Made by a program: the position numbers and the translations under genes. The notes below the pieces were generated by a model, which saw nothing but the letters and a program-made list of their open reading frames with translations, had not been told where the DNA came from and searched no databases. This document shows, piece after piece, positions 8,201-16,396 of a stretch of DNA of 41,783 nucleotides (the stretch's first letter is position 1; each line of letters starts with the position of its first letter). The stretch covers positions 1 to 41,783 of the forward strand of contig JAITDY010000005.1 in the NCBI GenBank assembly GCA_031282325.1. The letters run 5' to 3'. Source of the DNA: Lactobacillaceae bacterium (GTDB lineage: Bacteria; Bacillota; Bacilli; Lactobacillales; Lactobacillaceae).

Positions 8201-8644
8201 TTATTTTCGGACTACTAATACGCTTATTGATGCACGGTTTGCAATATAAGAAGCCTGCGAACCAAAATAATGTTGAGACAAGCCAGCCTTTGAATGTGCC
8301 CCTACAACCACTAAATTAGCTCCAGTTTGTGGAATAACATCCTTAACAATAACTTCTCCGGGGTTTCCTTCAGAATAAATAGTCTTTACATTTTTAACAC
8401 CAGCTTTTTTAGCTTTTTCAGCCCAAAGTTCAAGATTTTCTTCGATTTTTTGTTGCAGTTCCTTAACTGTTTTATTATCAAGTAAATCAATTGTACTAAG
8501 TTTATTGGGCTCAAATATTGAAACTATAATTAGCGATGATTCATCTTCAAGTGATTGGTGAATTGCATTTTCTAAAGCAAACTGTCCTTGTTCACTTTCA
8601 TCAACCGCTACCAATACTTTTTTAAATTGCTTAATTTTAACCAT
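8201..8644 (-). CDS. Universal stress protein, UspA family
   Basis: Cytosolic nucleotide-binding stress protein of 147 residues. It starts KVLVAVDESEQGQFALENA, the usual first strand and loop, and ends with the ATP-binding G-2x-G-9x-G-S/T motif: VGAHSKAGLSQHYFGSQAS, followed by VLVVRK. It should therefore be of the ATP-binding type. It starts 3 bases after the mntH stop, with its ribosome binding site inside the end of mntH, so the two are almost certainly one transcript. This link suggests a role together with manganese uptake in stress or acid tolerance, which is inference. Confidence 0.9.
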   Translation of the reverse strand: MVKIKQFKKVLVAVDESEQGQFALENAIHQSLEDESSLIIVSIFEPNKLSTIDLLDNKTVKELQQKIEENLELWAEKAKKAGVKNVKTIYSEGNPGEVIVKDVIPQTGANLVVVGAHSKAGLSQHYFGSQASYIANRASISVLVVRK

Positions 8645-8647
8645 TTA

Positions 8648-10024
8648 TTATTTACCTCCAAATAATTGTTCAAAAATATTAATAACAATTTGTATATTTA
8701 AAATAGTTAGAACAACTGCGGCTATTGAAGTAATAATTGCTAACCATCTAGCATTTGCGAATTCTTCGCCCATAATTTTCTTAGACGATGTGTAGTAAAT
8801 CAATGGAATCATTGAAAATGGTAAAGCAATACTCAAAAATACTTGTGAATAAACTAATAGTTGATCAAGTTTTCCTTCTGAACCATTGAAAATAACAGCA
8901 AAGGCAACAACCGGAATCAAAGCCAAACCACGAGTAATTACCCTACGTAGCCAACGAGGGAATTTCATATGCAAGAATCCTTCCATGACAGCTTCACCTG
9001 TTATGGTTCCAGTAATTGTAGAATTTTGTCCAGATGCTAATAGGGCAACAGCGAATAATGTTGAAAGAATTGGACTTGCAATTGCTCCAGCAATATTTTT
9101 ATCATTTAAAGCATTATATAAAGCGCCAAAAGCATTTAAATTGTCACCGTGACCGTAAAACAATGCAGCACCTAAGATTAATAACATTGAATTAATAACA
9201 AAGGCTAAAGATAATTGAATATTAGAATCCCATGTCATAAATTTAACTGCTTTTTTAATACCTTCTTTATTTGTATAATCAATTTTACGAGTTTGTGCAA
9301 TTGAAGAATGCAAATAAAGATTGTGTGGCATAACAGTGGCACCAATAATACCCGCTGCCATAACAAGTTGTGAGTCACCATGAGCAACTTTATCATTGAA
9401 TAGTTCACCAGTTGGGATAAAACCAGCTAAAGCTTCAGACCAAACTGGGTTTGATTGAATTGTTAAATAAACGAATATCAATAAAATTGTTGTAATTAAA
9501 GTTGCAACAATTGCTTCAATTTTTCTAAAGCCAAGTTTCATCAACAAAAGCAAGATAACAACATCGAATGCGGTAATCAAAACACCTGTTAATACGTTTA
9601 CTCCAAATAGTAAGTGAATTGCAATTCCAGAACCAATAACTTCGGCAATATCAGTTGCCATAATTGCAAGTTCAGTAAGAATCCACAATACAAAACCCAT
9701 TTTTTTACCAGTCCTAGCACGGGTATTTTGTGCTAAATCCATTTGAGTAACAATACCTAATTTTCCAGCCATATATTGTAATGACATCGCTATAAGTGAC
9801 GATATCAAAACAACTGAAATCAATAAATATTTATATTTAGCTCCACCGACAATTGAAGTGATCCAATTACCTGGATCCATATATCCAACTGCAACTAGCG
9901 CACCAGGGCCAGAAAAAGCCCATAGCGTCTTAAAAAAACTGCCATTTTTTGGAACCACGATTGAAGAATTAATATCTTCAAGTGATTTTCTAATAGGCAA
10001 GTCTAACTTTTTTTCTTTCACCAT
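8648..10024 (-). CDS. mntH: Nramp-family divalent metal transporter, probably Mn2+
   Basis: Proton-coupled Mn2+ (and Fe2+) importer in the cytoplasmic membrane. The metal-site signatures are present: YMDPGNWITS in TM1 (near residue 50; Asp and Asn ligands) and TVMPHNLYLHSS in TM6 (near residue 230; the MPH motif). The 458 residues contain about 11 hydrophobic helices, and the consensus loop GQNSTITGTITGEAVMEGFL follows, as in MntH. Lactobacilli rely on manganese instead of superoxide dismutase in many cases, which fits an importer paired with a stress protein. Followed by uspA in the same operon. A 7-bp-arm palindrome lies upstream at 10052-10067. Confidence 0.95.
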   Translation of the reverse strand: MVKEKKLDLPIRKSLEDINSSIVVPKNGSFFKTLWAFSGPGALVAVGYMDPGNWITSIVGGAKYKYLLISVVLISSLIAMSLQYMAGKLGIVTQMDLAQNTRARTGKKMGFVLWILTELAIMATDIAEVIGSGIAIHLLFGVNVLTGVLITAFDVVILLLLMKLGFRKIEAIVATLITTILLIFVYLTIQSNPVWSEALAGFIPTGELFNDKVAHGDSQLVMAAGIIGATVMPHNLYLHSSIAQTRKIDYTNKEGIKKAVKFMTWDSNIQLSLAFVINSMLLILGAALFYGHGDNLNAFGALYNALNDKNIAGAIASPILSTLFAVALLASGQNSTITGTITGEAVMEGFLHMKFPRWLRRVITRGLALIPVVAFAVIFNGSEGKLDQLLVYSQVFLSIALPFSMIPLIYYTSSKKIMGEEFANARWLAIITSIAAVVLTILNIQIVINIFEQLFGGK

Positions 10025-10051
10025 AAAAAATCCTTTATTTAATTTTTTTGG

Positions 10052-10067
10052 AATAAATACATTTATT
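10052..10067 (-). promoter_or_regulatory. Palindrome upstream of mntH, possible operator
   Basis: AATAAAT and ATTTATT arms separated by two bases, 28 bases before the mntH start. It could bind a metal-responsive repressor or simply be AT-rich chance; no MntR or Fur consensus was recognised. Confidence 0.2.
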
Positions 10068-10145
10068 AAGACTGTCCAATTACATAAAAGTAGTTAGCTA
10101 ATAAATATACATAAACACATTCTTAAATTTATCATATTTATAAAA

Positions 10146-10176
10146 AAAAAGCTATAAAAATAATTCGTAGCTTTTT
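10146..10176 (-). terminator. Intrinsic terminator after the 90-residue membrane-protein gene
   Basis: Arms AAAAAGCTA (10146-10154) and TAGCTTTTT (10168-10176); on the minus strand the stem ends in a T-run. It separates the 10199-10471 gene from mntH-uspA. Confidence 0.75.
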
Positions 10177-10198
10177 CATATTATTTTTTTACATTATA

Positions 10199-10471
10199 TT
10201 ATTGAACACTTTGAGCTGTTGATGTAGCGGCTGATGTGATATTTTGAATAAAACTAATAATTGAAAATACAACATCATACGCAAAGAAATAAAAAGCAAT
10301 TAACCAAATTAAGTAAACAACCCACTTAAATGAGTCATAAAGATTATTTATTTCTAAGAAATGCTTTAATTTAATACCGCCCCACACCAAAATAATTGTA
10401 ACAACAAGGAAAATTATTTGAGACAAAATATTATAAACATAATTCAAAACTTCCATTAATTCACTAGACAT
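10199..10471 (-). CDS. Small two-helix membrane protein, unidentified
   Basis: No family recognised. The 90 residues carry two hydrophobic helices (SQIIFLVVTIILVWGGIKL, residues about 17-35, and WVVYLIWLIAFYFFAYDVVF, about 50-69), a short charged loop between them, and a polar Ser/Thr/Ala-rich tail (TSAATSTAQSVQ). The ATG has TTAGGAG upstream, which is a strong site. It ends at its own terminator and follows the hydrolase gene at 10524 in the same direction with a 52-base gap, so it may be cotranscribed with it. Confidence 0.55.
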   Translation of the reverse strand: MSSELMEVLNYVYNILSQIIFLVVTIILVWGGIKLKHFLEINNLYDSFKWVVYLIWLIAFYFFAYDVVFSIISFIQNITSAATSTAQSVQ

Positions 10472-10523
10472 ATTAATTCTCCTAACCTTAAAATTTTAAC
10501 ATAAGTAATTTTAAATATATTTG

Positions 10524-11447
10524 TTATTTAAAATACTGATCTAAAAAATCTTTAACATGACTTTCATATTCTTGAGTATGGTCTTTTAAACTATCAACGT
10601 GCTCTGAATTAGGAGCAATCCATAATTGTTTTCTTGAATCGGGATCTGCCTTGAACAAAATATTTACCATATAAGTGGGCACATAAGTATCATCGCCTCC
10701 ATGCATAAATAGCATTGGTAATTTGTTTTTTTTCACTGATTTAACCGCGTCTGCTTCTTTAAAAGAATATCCAGCAATAATTTTAGACTCAAGACTTACC
10801 AAATCAACAAATGGGAATTTTGGTAAATTAAACATCTCTTTTGCTTGATAAGTTATTTCTTCATCGGCCGTTGTGTAGGCAGAATCTTCAATTATAGCTT
10901 TTACGTTAGATGGCAATTTTTCGCCTGAAAGCATTGTTACAGTGGCTCCACCCATGGAGATACCAAACGGCACTATTTCAACGTTAGGATTTTGCTTGAT
11001 CAAATAGTCAATCCATTTAAGAACATCGTTTTTGTCGAGCCAACCAAAACCAACAAAATTTCCTTCGGATTTTCCATGACCCCGATTATCAATATTTAAA
11101 ACATTGTATCCTTGTTTCAAAAAAACAGCGGAATAATCTTTCATTCCAGTTAGATTTCTTCTAAAACCATGAATTACAATAACCGTTTTATTAGTTTTAT
11201 TTTTTGCAGAGACATATTCAGCATGCAATTTTAAATTATCATTTGTAATTGAAACTATTTTGCTACTATTTTTAGCAAAGCTTTGATATTCATTCACTAA
11301 ACTCTTTACTGCATTACTAGCATTTGAGTAATTTTTATTATTAGCTGTTTGCCGGTATTCGGCCACATAGAAAAAATAACCTGATGCCACTAAAAGCAAC
11401 ATCAGTAAAACTAGGATAAATTTACGTACTAATTTCATTATCTTCAT
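10524..11447 (-). CDS. Membrane-anchored alpha/beta hydrolase
   Basis: Serine hydrolase of unknown substrate, anchored outside the cell by one N-terminal helix (FILVLLMLLLVASGYFFYVA, about residues 9-28). The catalytic set is complete: oxyanion segment VIHGFRRN, nucleophile elbow GISMGG, Asp in MHGGDDTYVP and His in NSEHVDS. RGHGKSEG is the usual loop. It resembles the YqkD-type hydrolases of Firmicutes. I chose the ATG at 11447 because GGGGA lies 7 bases before it; an in-frame ATG at 11459 has none. It is transcribed divergently from the XRE regulator from a shared 57-base region with a large inverted repeat, so that regulator is a candidate controller. Confidence 0.82.
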   Translation of the reverse strand: MKIMKLVRKFILVLLMLLLVASGYFFYVAEYRQTANNKNYSNASNAVKSLVNEYQSFAKNSSKIVSITNDNLKLHAEYVSAKNKTNKTVIVIHGFRRNLTGMKDYSAVFLKQGYNVLNIDNRGHGKSEGNFVGFGWLDKNDVLKWIDYLIKQNPNVEIVPFGISMGGATVTMLSGEKLPSNVKAIIEDSAYTTADEEITYQAKEMFNLPKFPFVDLVSLESKIIAGYSFKEADAVKSVKKNKLPMLFMHGGDDTYVPTYMVNILFKADPDSRKQLWIAPNSEHVDSLKDHTQEYESHVKDFLDQYFK

Positions 11448-11466
11448 AGTATTCCCCATTTATAAT

Positions 11467-11502
11467 ATTTATAATTATAACTAATTTTATATAATTATAA
11501 AT
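11467..11502. promoter_or_regulatory. Inverted repeat in the divergent promoter, candidate XRE operator
   Basis: Arms ATTTATAATTATA (11467-11479) and TATAATTATAAAT (11490-11502) are perfect 13-bp inverted repeats with a 10-base spacer. The right arm contains a TATAAT (11490-11495) whose distance to the regulator ATG (11505) is only 9 bases. A regulator bound here would cover both promoters. Binding is inferred from position and symmetry. Confidence 0.5.
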
Positions 11503-11504
11503 AG

Positions 11505-11942
11505 ATGCTTCCAAATAGATTAAAACAATTAAGAAATTCTCGCGGTTTGACTTTAGATCAGTTGGCTACAGAGTTGAATAAAAATCTACCAAAAGGTGAG
11601 AAAGCAAATACCGGCGCCCAAATCGGGAACTGGGAGAGAGGCGAACGTAAGCCTGACTATCCGCAGCTAATTAGGATGGCTGATTTTTTTGACGTATCTG
11701 TTGATTACCTGATTGGACGATTTAAAATTGAAACTACCGACTTATTGCAGATGATGTTAACTGATAATGTTATTTTCGATCAAAGAACTCTTACCCAACA
11801 AGACAAGGTTGTGATTTTAAAATTAATCCAATCATATTTCAGATCCAATAGAATTCGAACTGATGTGGATAAAATGTTTGACCAGCAAAGTGAGTTGACT
11901 TTTGATTGGAATGACTCTAATGATGATAATCAAAACAACTAA
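11505..11942 (+). CDS. XRE-family helix-turn-helix transcriptional regulator
   Basis: DNA-binding regulator of 145 residues. The Cro/CI-type HTH spans residues 2-70: LKQLRNSRGLTLDQLATELN, then QIGNWERGERKPDYPQLIRM and FFDVSVDYLIGR. The rest is an acidic C-terminal region with no ligand domain that I recognise. The HTH is slightly longer than usual between helices (NLPKGEKANTG insertion). The ATG has no ribosome binding site and sits right after a TATAAT box, so the mRNA may be leaderless. It is divergent from the membrane hydrolase and probably autoregulates through the inverted repeat between them. The 84-residue gene follows 60 bases downstream. Confidence 0.85.
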   Translation: MLPNRLKQLRNSRGLTLDQLATELNKNLPKGEKANTGAQIGNWERGERKPDYPQLIRMADFFDVSVDYLIGRFKIETTDLLQMMLTDNVIFDQRTLTQQDKVVILKLIQSYFRSNRIRTDVDKMFDQQSELTFDWNDSNDDNQNN

Positions 11943-12002
11943 TAATCTAAAAGCAAAATATCAATTTAAAATTATTATATTGAAATTAAACGAGGAACTA
12001 AA

Positions 12003-12257
12003 ATGACACTAACAAAAAATCAAATATTAGAATATGTAGAAGATTTAAATTTAAAATTATGGGGACCAGTATTAGTTGAATGGGATGATAATTATAAAAA
12101 AGTTCATTTAATCGTTCAGCAAGGAAGTGCTAAAGAAAGCAGAGAAAAAATTACAATTGATGTGAATAACAATATAAAAACTGGATTAATATCCCCAGAA
12201 GATAGTAAAACTTTTTTGGATAACTTAGTTGTAACTGAATATGCACAAGAAGATTAA
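12003..12257 (+). CDS. Small acidic protein, unidentified
   Basis: No family recognised. The 84-residue product is acidic and soluble, starting with a helix (TLTKNQILEYVEDLNLKLWG) followed by predicted beta strands (PVLVEWDDNYKKVHLIVQQG) and a C-terminal helix. No cysteines, signal peptide or membrane segment. A GAGG site lies before the ATG. It probably shares the transcript of the XRE regulator and ends at the strong terminator at 12259-12290. Confidence 0.6.
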   Translation: MTLTKNQILEYVEDLNLKLWGPVLVEWDDNYKKVHLIVQQGSAKESREKITIDVNNNIKTGLISPEDSKTFLDNLVVTEYAQED

Positions 12258-12258
12258 A

Positions 12259-12290
12259 AAAATAACTTACTCAACGAGTAAGTTATTTTT
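12259..12290. terminator. Strong bidirectional terminator
   Basis: A long inverted repeat, AAATAACTTACTC and GAGTAAGTTATTT separated by a 3-base AAC loop, flanked by A- and T-runs. It can stop the XRE operon on the plus strand and the structured RNA on the minus strand. Confidence 0.85.
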
Positions 12291-12480
12291 CTTTGGCATA
12301 CATGATACGTTCATGTGGACGTCGTATTATTACTAATACATTGACGTAGTAATTACTTACTAGAATAGATAGTTCCACAACTGTCCATTCACTAACGGAG
12401 ATGCGCTCCTTGAAATTAAATTCAGTTAGCCGCTCTTAAGATATCGCTTTAGCTAAATATCTCTCGACTCATCGCATAAA
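12291..12480 (-). ncRNA. Putative stand-alone structured small RNA, class unknown
   Basis: This stretch holds no ORF but is dense in helices. A TATAAT lies on the minus strand at 12490-12485 and a terminator follows at 12290-12259, giving a transcript of about 220 bases. The predicted ends (12465-12478 with 12295-12309) pair in an interrupted terminal helix. Inside are AGATAT/ATATCT (12439-12444 with 12457-12462); a three-way junction closed by GTTAG/CTAAC (12425-12429 with 12392-12396) and holding hairpins 12397-12409 and 12411-12424; TAGTAA/TTACTA (12347-12352 with 12357-12362); and CGTC-GTATTA/TAATAC-GACG (12320-12329 with 12334-12346). No -35 is evident. I could not match it to tmRNA, RNase P, SRP, 6S or a T-box. 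It precedes no codirectional gene, so a riboswitch is unlikely. Confidence 0.5.
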
Positions 12481-12511
12481 AATAATTATACCTTATTTTC
12501 CTTAATTAACT

Positions 12512-13066
12512 TTATTTTTGGGATTTAGCTTTTTTACCAGAAGTTTTCCTTACTTTTATTTCATCATTATTAATTTCTTTATCGTCTTTTTCATTTTGTA
12601 GCTCATGTTCAGCATTCAATTTATTTTCAACAGTTAATTTCAAATCTAATTCATATAGTTCAGTTAATCTATTTTTTAAATCTGATAAATATACGGACTT
12701 ATTGTCAATAAAATTACTTAAACTAGTAATATTTTCCATTTTCATATGAGATTTACTTATATTTTCTGATTCATAAACCAACAAAACAATTGGTTCAATT
12801 TCATCTTCAGGACGAATTAATTTTTTATATTCATTAACATATTTAAGTGGCAACACATTTGGTGCGATTTCTAAGGCGATTGTTATTCTATTATTTTCTA
12901 CCCCATTGTTAATGGTTACCGAACTTTTATTTATACGATCCAACGATAAATTTTCGACTAAAGTAACTGCCATTTCATTATCAAAATTTTCTGCTTCTTC
13001 ATTATTAATAATGTAATCTTGATTAATAATTGAATCTAAAACTATTTGTCCATTAAAATTTGTCAT
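12512..13066 (-). CDS. Protein of unknown function downstream of glmU
   Basis: No family recognised. The 184 residues are mostly soluble, with a folded-looking first 140 residues (MAVTLVENLSLDRINKSSVT, then an IALEIAPNVLPLKY strand) and a charged, disordered C-terminal tail of Glu/Asp then Lys (EKDDKEINNDEIKVRKTSGK). No signal peptide, membrane helix or cysteine. It starts 28 bases after the glmU stop in the same direction and probably forms a purR-glmU-orphan operon. The start ATG has no strong ribosome binding site. Its function cannot be inferred from position alone. Confidence 0.55.
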   Translation of the reverse strand: MTNFNGQIVLDSIINQDYIINNEEAENFDNEMAVTLVENLSLDRINKSSVTINNGVENNRITIALEIAPNVLPLKYVNEYKKLIRPEDEIEPIVLLVYESENISKSHMKMENITSLSNFIDNKSVYLSDLKNRLTELYELDLKLTVENKLNAEHELQNEKDDKEINNDEIKVRKTSGKKAKSQK

Positions 13067-13093
13067 ATTGTTTATTATTCTAACAAAAAGATT

Positions 13094-14323
13094 TTAATCT
13101 TTCTTCGTGAAATCCTCGTGTTCCATTCTGTCCCAAAAATTAAGTTTATTTTCTTGGCGAGCACGAGCAATTCCCATTGCATGTTTTGGAATATCTTGAA
13201 CAATAGTCGATCCAGCAGCAGTAATGGCTTCATCTGAAATATTAATTGGCGCGATTAATTTACTATTGCTACCGATAAACACACGGTCACCTACATTTGT
13301 ATGATTTTTATTTTTTCCGTCATAATTAACAAAGATAGTTCCAGCGCCAATATTAGTTCCAGCACCAATAGTTGCATCCCCAACATAAGATAAATGACCA
13401 ACCTGTGAATAAGGTCCGATCGTTGAATTTTTAACCTCAACGAAATTTCCAATATGAACATTATTACTTAATTGTGTATTAGGACGGATATGTGCATTGG
13501 GACCAATTATAGAATTATGACCGATTTTGCTAGGACCTTCAATAACTGTATTTGGCAAAATAGCAGTTCCTGGTTCAATAATTACATCAGCATCAATATA
13601 CGTAGTTTGAGGATCAATCATAGTGACACCACTCAACATAATATTATTATTAATTCTTTGTCGCATTAGCTTGGCTAAATGTGATAATTGAATTTGATCA
13701 TTAGCTCCTAATATTTCATTGGAATCCTGAACAGTTACAACGCTTAAATTTTTAGTTGCATCAGTTAGATAGTATTCGCCTTGAGAATTTGAATTCTGAA
13801 CATTTTTAAGTTGTTCTTTAATCCTTTGTGTATTGAATAAATAAACACCTGCGTTAACCAATGAAGTACGACGTTCTTTAGGCGTAGCATCTTTTTCTTC
13901 GACAATTCTATTTACTTTTCCATCTAAAGCAAATACCCGACCATATCCATATGGATTTTCTAAATTACCGGCTAATAAGGCTTCATTATTAATTAAAAGT
14001 TGTTCAATAGTGCTGCTAGTAATCATTGGCATATCAGCATTCAATACTAAAACTCGTTCAGACGTTACCTGAGGCATCGCTGCAAGCAATGCATGCGCGC
14101 TCCCTTTTTGCTGACTTTGTATGGCGGTTTTTACGCCAAATTTGGAATAGTCTACTTCATTAGATTGAACAGCAATTATATTGTTTGGTTTTAATTTCTT
14201 AGCAGCAGCTAAGACATGCTCAAACATCGTTAACCCAGCAACTTTGTGGAGTGGTTTTACTAAATTATCTTTCATGCGAGTGCCTTTACCGGCTGCTAGA
14301 ATCACAACATCAAAATTAGTCAT
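13094..14323 (-). CDS. glmU: Bifunctional GlmU (GlcN-1-P acetyltransferase / GlcNAc-1-P uridyltransferase), compact form
   Basis: Makes UDP-GlcNAc for peptidoglycan and teichoic acids. The uridyltransferase half shows VVILAAGKGTRMKDNLVKPL (N-terminus), QQKGSAHALLAA and NPYGYGRV. The left-handed beta-helix half retains the acetyltransferase residues in AHIRP, VEVKNS, HLSYVGDA and VNYDGKNK. At 409 residues it is about 45 shorter than usual: in my recollection of B. subtilis GlmU, about 33 residues (two coils) lie between the segments here read as IIGP and NAHIRP, and about 8 are missing after the substrate loop. The active-site residues survive, so it is probably functional. The ATG overlaps the purR stop by 8 bases, and AGGTGA lies before it; a GTG at 14332 is an alternative. 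Confidence 0.92.
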   Translation of the reverse strand: MTNFDVVILAAGKGTRMKDNLVKPLHKVAGLTMFEHVLAAAKKLKPNNIIAVQSNEVDYSKFGVKTAIQSQQKGSAHALLAAMPQVTSERVLVLNADMPMITSSTIEQLLINNEALLAGNLENPYGYGRVFALDGKVNRIVEEKDATPKERRTSLVNAGVYLFNTQRIKEQLKNVQNSNSQGEYYLTDATKNLSVVTVQDSNEILGANDQIQLSHLAKLMRQRINNNIMLSGVTMIDPQTTYIDADVIIEPGTAILPNTVIEGPSKIGHNSIIGPNAHIRPNTQLSNNVHIGNFVEVKNSTIGPYSQVGHLSYVGDATIGAGTNIGAGTIFVNYDGKNKNHTNVGDRVFIGSNSKLIAPINISDEAITAAGSTIVQDIPKHAMGIARARQENKLNFWDRMEHEDFTKKD

Positions 14324-15158
14324 TAATTTCACCTACATAAATATTTTGTTTATAATTTCCCAATTGAACTTTAATTTTTTCGCCACTATCTAAATTTGTG
14401 TCAACATGAATCAGGCTTGTAAAATTTTCAACTTTTCGTTCTTTAGAACGGCCCTCCGCAAAAACAGCAATTCCTTTAACCTTGGCTTCAAATTGTTCAG
14501 CTAAAGCATTTAATCCAATAATCGTGCCACCTGCTTTCATAAAATCATCCACAATGATTACATTTAGTCCTTTTTCTAAACTACGAGTAGATAATTCTAA
14601 TTTATTTACTTGCTTACTAGTGCCTGTTGTAAAGGGGGTGGACAAAGTTGGCCCTTCTGTTACTTTGCTCAAACCGGAACGCGCCACAACATAAGGAACA
14701 TTTAATTGTTGAGCTATAGCGATCGCAACTGGAATTCCTTTAGTGGCAACCGTCATAACGGCTTGAATTTTTTGATTTTTATATTGTGAGGCTATTAATC
14801 TACCAAAGCGACGTAAGACATCGGGACGCGCTAAAATATCTGATAAATATATATATCCGCCCGGGAGCACTCTGGTTGGATCGTTTACTAAATCATACAT
14901 CTCATTAGCAAAATCATCAGCATCCCTTTCTGGCATATATGGCACATAAGAAATACCGCCATTAGTTCCAGTCGTGGTCTCTAAATCACCCAAACCTTTA
15001 TTTTTTAAAGTCTTTTTTATGATTGATAAATCTTCGGAAATTGATGATTTAGCCGAATCATAGCGACTAACGAAAAAATTTAAAGAAATATGAGTATATG
15101 GATGCTCAACAATATAATTAGTCATGTCGACCAATCGTTCTGCACGTGGTACTTTCAT
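14316..15158 (-). CDS. purR: Purine operon repressor PurR
   Basis: Transcriptional regulator of purine synthesis and transport genes that binds PRPP instead of a nucleotide base. The N-terminal winged-helix domain (RAERLVDMTNYIVEHP, then SAKSSISEDLSIIKKTL) precedes a phosphoribosyltransferase-like domain with the PRPP motif VIIVDDFMKAGGT near residue 200. The length of 280 is standard. As in Bacillus and lactobacilli it sits upstream of glmU, and the two overlap. It begins 45 bases after the MFS gene of the accessory operon with no evident terminator in between, so readthrough from that operon is possible. Confidence 0.95.
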   Translation of the reverse strand: MKVPRAERLVDMTNYIVEHPYTHISLNFFVSRYDSAKSSISEDLSIIKKTLKNKGLGDLETTTGTNGGISYVPYMPERDADDFANEMYDLVNDPTRVLPGGYIYLSDILARPDVLRRFGRLIASQYKNQKIQAVMTVATKGIPVAIAIAQQLNVPYVVARSGLSKVTEGPTLSTPFTTGTSKQVNKLELSTRSLEKGLNVIIVDDFMKAGGTIIGLNALAEQFEAKVKGIAVFAEGRSKERKVENFTSLIHVDTNLDSGEKIKVQLGNYKQNIYVGEIND

Positions 15159-15203
15159 TTATTCTCCCTTAAAATACGAATGTTCACTTAATATTTTACC
15201 AAT

Positions 15204-16394
15204 TTATTCGTTTTTAATTATTATCTTTCTATTTTTTGTAATAAAGATTGTTAAAAATGAAAATACAACATAAGAAATAATAGAAACCTGGGTAATTAAA
15301 GAAAGCGAAAAATGTTTGTTTAATTCAGCAAATAGCCATAAAAAGATAATGGAAACAATACTCGACATAGTTCCAGAAAAAGATATGATTGATCCTACAA
15401 TTGAGGTGTCTGATTTTTTATATATGTCCACCATTAATTGATGATAGTATAAATCAAAAGGAATTAAAAACAACAATATAAATAAAACAAATAAAAACTT
15501 ATTAGTCTCCGCTATATTAATTGCTCCAAAAAAGAGTGCTGACATTATCACTATTAATATTTCTCTTAGTTTTGAGATTTTAATGTGTTTAAAAATAAAA
15601 TTACTTACAAGTGAAACAAGTTGAAAACTAACATAAAAAATTCCAAATAATTTAGGTGGGAGAGCTGCGATTAAAAAAATAACTTGCCAAAATTGATAAA
15701 AAGTTTGTGCAATAAGCTGATAAATACTAATTAAAAATATGTCTGCATAAATACTACGATCTGCCACATTTTTTAATTTGGAAAATATATCTTTTAAATT
15801 AAGATTTTTATCAAAATTTTTTAATACTTTGTCACCATTTCTTTCTTTAAAAAAAAATAATGTAATAAAAAAAGAAATGAAAATTAAAAACGTAGAAATA
15901 AGATAAATTTTATTGCTACAATATGCATAAATAAAAGATCCAACTCCTCCAGCTATTAAAGCACTGTATAAATTAACATTATTTAGTGAGATGTTAAATA
16001 ATTTAATTTTATACTCGTTATTTTTATAAGATCTAATAAAATATGACTCCAACGATCCACTCATTGAAGCCGTGCTAATTCCATAAATAAACCATGATAT
16101 AGATAACATAATTACTGATTCAGAAATAAAAATTATAAAAAATGATATTACTAATAACAATAGGGAAACTAGATACATTCTTTTTTCAGACCAGATATCT
16201 GTTAATATTCCAGATGGGAATTCAAATAATAACATAGCTAACATATAAAAACTTTGAATAAATGCAATATCACTAATTGACATTCCTTTATTGATCAAAA
16301 TTATAGTGAGAATCGAGTGAGGAAGAGCTCTTGCAAAATTATACAAAAAATAACTAACGAAGTATATCTTGGATTGTGTTTTCATAAATTGCAA
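15204..16394 (-). CDS. MFS transporter, candidate peptide exporter of the microcin C-like operon
   Basis: Twelve-helix secondary transporter of the major facilitator superfamily (396 residues). The motif A loop FPSGILTDIWSEKR lies between helices 2 and 3, and a long basic loop (KDIFSKLKNVADRS) separates the two six-helix halves. In microcin C-type operons the exporter MccC is an MFS protein, so this is the likely exporter and self-protection protein here, by position. It is the last gene: its TTG start lies 2 bases after the AAA gene stop and has AAGGAG 8 bases upstream, whereas the ATG at 16385 lacks one. It could export another solute; the sequence alone does not show the substrate. Confidence 0.75.
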   Translation of the reverse strand: MQFMKTQSKIYFVSYFLYNFARALPHSILTIILINKGMSISDIAFIQSFYMLAMLLFEFPSGILTDIWSEKRMYLVSLLLLVISFFIIFISESVIMLSISWFIYGISTASMSGSLESYFIRSYKNNEYKIKLFNISLNNVNLYSALIAGGVGSFIYAYCSNKIYLISTFLIFISFFITLFFFKERNGDKVLKNFDKNLNLKDIFSKLKNVADRSIYADIFLISIYQLIAQTFYQFWQVIFLIAALPPKLFGIFYVSFQLVSLVSNFIFKHIKISKLREILIVIMSALFFGAINIAETNKFLFVLFILLFLIPFDLYYHQLMVDIYKKSDTSIVGSIISFSGTMSSIVSIIFLWLFAELNKHFSLSLITQVSIISYVVFSFLTIFITKNRKIIIKNE

Positions 16395-16396
16395 AA

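Noticed and set aside
12258..12490. Known RNA classes for the structured region (6S, tmRNA, SRP, RNase P, T-box)
   Set aside because: It is too short for tmRNA or RNase P, lacks the SRP GNAR/GGAA-type motif and T-box sequence, and is a multi-hairpin fold rather than the long rod of 6S RNA.
15159..15203. PurBox-like sequence before purR
   Set aside because: ACGAATGTTCAC was considered, but it does not match the PurBox pattern with paired CGAA arms well enough.
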